The translations under genes were made by a program, and so were the position numbers. From the NCBI RefSeq assembly GCF_014696435.1, contig NZ_JACJQG010000005.1:62001-126000 (forward strand): a DNA stretch of 64,000 bases. Direction: 5' to 3'. The notes under the pieces were generated by a model. That model did not search any database. It was given only the letters and a program-made list of their open reading frames with translations, and was not told the origin of the DNA. Positions within the stretch are counted from its first letter, which is position 1, and each line of letters starts with the position of its first letter. Shown one piece after another: positions 62,699 to 64,000 of the stretch. This DNA comes from Calothrix anomala FACHB-343. GTDB lineage: Bacteria; Cyanobacteriota; Cyanobacteriia; Cyanobacteriales; Nostocaceae.

Positions 62699-63112
62699 AT
62701 GAACGCTATTCAACCATCAAGTCTGCCGGTACAACCGATCCAGAAACGCCGGGTTACACCTCGCCCCAAGCGTCATTTGCGTCAGCGATCGCATCAAGTC
62801 ATGGCTATAGAAGCGACAGCCAAGATAGCAGTGAATTTGGCAATATCCGCAGCAGCAGTTTCCGCACTGATGCAACTTTTGCCCTATCACTGGTTACAGC
62901 AAGATAAATTGCGAGAAATGCGGACTGAAATCAAGCAGATGGAAGGGCGTGTCAATGCTTTACAAGCAAAATTTAATCGCAACTTCGATCCCTCCCAGAC
63001 GAAATCTATTATGCAACAACAAAGCTACCGAGTTGACCCGTCTCAGCGTCAAATCGTCATTATGAATCCAGATGAAACAGAAACTACTAGTCAATCTGAG
63101 TCATCACCTTAA
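62699..63112 (+). CDS. Small membrane protein with coiled coil, hypothetical
   Basis: 137 residues. A basic N-terminus (KRRVTPRPKRHLRQRSHQ), one transmembrane helix (AKIAVNLAISAAAVSALMQL), a short coiled coil (QQDKLREMRTEIKQMEGRVN), then a Ser/Thr/Glu-rich tail. The layout suggests a single-pass membrane scaffold with the basic end in the cytoplasm. A cyanobacterial hypothetical family, function unknown. Confidence 0.75.
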   Translation: MNAIQPSSLPVQPIQKRRVTPRPKRHLRQRSHQVMAIEATAKIAVNLAISAAAVSALMQLLPYHWLQQDKLREMRTEIKQMEGRVNALQAKFNRNFDPSQTKSIMQQQSYRVDPSQRQIVIMNPDETETTSQSESSP

Positions 63113-63118
63113 AGTACA

Positions 63119-63148
63119 AGTCAACAGTCAACAGTCAACAGTCAACAG
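63119..63148. repeat. CAACAGT heptamer array
   Basis: Four CAACAGT units just after the previous gene stop. Confidence 0.92.
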
Positions 63149-63267
63149 GATGATATTTCAGTTATAGTTATTGTCGCCAAGCTACACTAATTAACATTTA
63201 TTCGCAATTAGTTATACAGGGTCGCTATACTCTACTCATAATTTAGATTTACCAGTCCTAAGCCGGA

Positions 63268-63969
63268 CTAAATTAGAGAATCAGGATGTTCAGGAGATAG
63301 CAGTTCGTTTAACCAATTTTCTAATTGTCTGCGTAAGCGCCAACCAGGAGCATCTTTTCGTTGGGGGAGTTGAGTTAAAGCACGACGATAATCAGCGATC
63401 GCACAATTCCAATCGCCCCAAAGATGATAAGTTCTGCCTCTCTCAGCCCAGATATGACCTTCTAGCTGCCCAAAAAGCAGGGCGACATCAAAATTCTCAA
63501 TTGCTTCCTCATATTGCCCTAATTCGCGCCAGGTGATGCCTCTATTGATGCGTGCCCGGACATGGCTAGGATTTAAATCAATCGCCCGATCGTAATCAGC
63601 GATCGCTGCGGCTAATTTGCCACAAGCAGCGTAGTAGTTGGCGCGGTTATTATAAGCACTAGCCAAAGCCGGATTAATTTGTAGTGCTGTGTTGTAGTCA
63701 CAAAAAGCCTTTTGGGTTTCGCCGCTTTGAAAGTAAATCAGCCCGCGATTGTTGTAATCAATCGCGTTTTGCGGGTGACGGCGGATCAGTTGGCTTAAAA
63801 GCGCGATCGCTTGACTATAATCACCTTTCTGCGCCAATCTCAAAGCACATGAGCGTAAATCGCTATCTTCTAGATCTAAATCATCTCTAAAATTTTTAGT
63901 TGTATTTGATACTAAATCGCATAAGTTGTTTTGCTTATCTCCAAAAGCTAGATAGGAGTTATTACTCAT
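63268..63969 (-). CDS. TPR-repeat protein
   Basis: 233 residues. At least four tetratricopeptide repeats between residues 40 and 200 with the usual pattern (GDYSQAIALLSQLIRRHPQN; DYNNRGLIYFQSGETQKAFC; SAYNNRANYYAACGKLAAAI; RARINRGITWRELGQYEEAI). No catalytic domain, signal peptide or membrane helix. A protein-interaction scaffold. Its promoter lies at the right edge of the window. Confidence 0.9.
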   Translation of the reverse strand: MSNNSYLAFGDKQNNLCDLVSNTTKNFRDDLDLEDSDLRSCALRLAQKGDYSQAIALLSQLIRRHPQNAIDYNNRGLIYFQSGETQKAFCDYNTALQINPALASAYNNRANYYAACGKLAAAIADYDRAIDLNPSHVRARINRGITWRELGQYEEAIENFDVALLFGQLEGHIWAERGRTYHLWGDWNCAIADYRRALTQLPQRKDAPGWRLRRQLENWLNELLSPEHPDSLI

Positions 63970-64000
63970 ACTGTCCTGCCGTATATACTTGGTTTTTGAA

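Noticed and set aside
1-64000. tRNA, rRNA and other standard RNA genes
   Set aside because: Reading both strands I saw no cloverleaf with a GGTTCRAATCC-like T arm and no rRNA sequence; a covariance-model scan was not possible, so small RNAs could be missed.

Overview
The window is chromosomal DNA from a filamentous, probably heterocyst-forming cyanobacterium (Nostocales; Nostoc, Calothrix or Tolypothrix type). The reasons are a psaM gene, a valine-tRNA synthetase carrying the cyanobacterial CAAD membrane domain, DUF1824 and other cyanobacterium-restricted families, very frequent GCGATCGC (HIP1) octamers, and intergenic regions filled with short tandem repeats whose period is 7 bp. I saw no tRNA, rRNA, CRISPR array or intact transposase gene.

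Layout. 1-9.2 kb: a membrane PAS/GAF sensor cut by the left edge, a GH31 glucosidase, a histidine kinase plus response regulator pair, then about 1.9 kb of repeat-rich non-coding DNA with a 21-bp-period array. 9.2-12.7 kb: a three-gene cluster (squalene/phytoene synthase-like, HpnJ radical SAM, HpnK deacetylase), suggesting synthesis of a hopanoid head group. 12.8-18.2 kb: small conserved proteins, then three tandem vWA-domain paralogues and an Slr1339-like protein. 18.3-22.8 kb: a two-partner-secretion adhesin beside a small cluster of glycine-rich peptides with bacteriocin-type leaders, one of them frameshifted. 23.2-29.2 kb: alpha/beta hydrolase, a ParA plus coiled-coil pair that looks like the McdAB carboxysome-positioning system, a PEP-CTERM metalloprotease, a clean 142-bp MITE and a cytochrome P450. 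29.5-37.2 kb: HEAT-repeat protein, a possible CcmS, ABC exporter, prohibitin, DUF1824, ABC-F ATPase. 37.3-41.8 kb: HigBA with a perfect 30-bp palindrome, an orphan MazE-like antitoxin, pentapeptide protein, PurT and small hypotheticals. 41.9-49.6 kb: ValS, a GxxExxY gene framed by 33-bp inverted repeats, an AmpG-like permease with a GlcNAc-kinase-like gene, a response-regulator relic and a secreted GH-A glycosidase. 49.9-57 kb: a 2330-residue RHS/YD plus RTX protein with 498-bp internal repeats. 57.1-64 kb: a histidine kinase, a stand-alone PheS-like ligase fused to an FDX-ACB domain with a relic copy upstream, an FGGY kinase, psaM, a small membrane protein and a TPR protein.

Two things stand out. 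First, the period-7 arrays are not confined to spacers: they lie in frame inside the GH31 gene, supply the hpnK start codon, write the ends of other genes, and form composite elements with a conserved linker, two of which bracket hpnJ as direct repeats. Second, several compact systems deserve attention: the leader-peptide cluster, the McdAB-like pair, the PheS/FDX-ACB ligase and the GxxExxY cassette. All functional calls rest on reading the sequence and on family knowledge; no database search was run.
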